Both the position numbers and the translations under genes were made by a program. This document shows, piece by piece, positions 5,549 through 5,551 of a stretch of DNA of 5,551 nucleotides (its first letter is position 1; each line of letters opens with the position of its first letter). The notes beneath the pieces were generated by a model. It saw only the letters and a list, made by a program, of their open reading frames with translations, made no database searches and was not told the origin of the DNA. The DNA is from Acidimicrobiia bacterium UBA6912 (lineage in GTDB: Bacteria; Actinomycetota; Acidimicrobiia; Spongiisociales; UBA5794). The stretch is taken from assembly GCA_002450985.1 (NCBI GenBank), contig DKBA01000105.1, positions 1 to 5,551 on the forward strand, in the 5' to 3' direction.

Positions 5549-5551
5549 TTC

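Noticed and set aside
5500..5551. Possible plus-strand gene start (ATG at 5500) divergent from the AlbA_2 gene
   Set aside because: Only 17 codons are visible, no ribosome binding site, and the sequence is dominated by the tandem repeat.

Overview
The window looks like accessory DNA from a high-GC bacterium, most likely an actinobacterium. The reasons are strong GC bias in all reading frames, GTG starts, and three genes whose start codon lies exactly 7 nt after a -10-like hexamer, the spacing expected of leaderless transcripts. This lineage call is inference; no ribosomal or housekeeping marker is present.

Left part (1-1055): the 3' end of a class III adenylate/guanylate cyclase gene on the + strand is followed 8 nt later by a hairpin that could end its transcription. 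About 400 bp without a convincing gene follow. This gap holds a perfect 11-bp tandem repeat (795-816) and then the 3' half of a tRNA-Arg(ACG) gene (about 927-971). No 5' half of the tRNA is present. A 3' tRNA half beside short tandem repeats is the usual form of an attachment site left by a tyrosine-integrase element, and the polarity puts the element body to the left. No integrase is in the window.

Right part (1056-5551): four genes run on the minus strand. In transcription order they are: a 468-aa AlbA_2 (Schlafen-like) / GHKL-type ATP-binding protein with a C-terminal winged helix; a 779-aa fusion of a TOTE-type archaeo-eukaryotic primase domain with an XPB/DEAD-like SF2 helicase; and a short HicB antitoxin followed by a HicA mRNA-interferase toxin that overlap by 4 nt. 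The first two genes are 56 bp apart and probably form one operon. The helicase gene ends in a strong GC-rich hairpin with its stop codon in the loop. The HicBA pair appears to have its own promoter.

As a whole, the right part resembles a small genome-conflict or defence island: an ATP-dependent sensor/regulator next to a primase-helicase, with a toxin-antitoxin pair that may stabilise the locus. The pairing of the AlbA_2 protein with a TOTE primase-helicase that carries no recognisable nuclease domain is the best candidate for an undescribed system. The extreme right edge (5528-5551) has a second short tandem repeat with 12-bp spacing, so another integration end may lie just outside the window.
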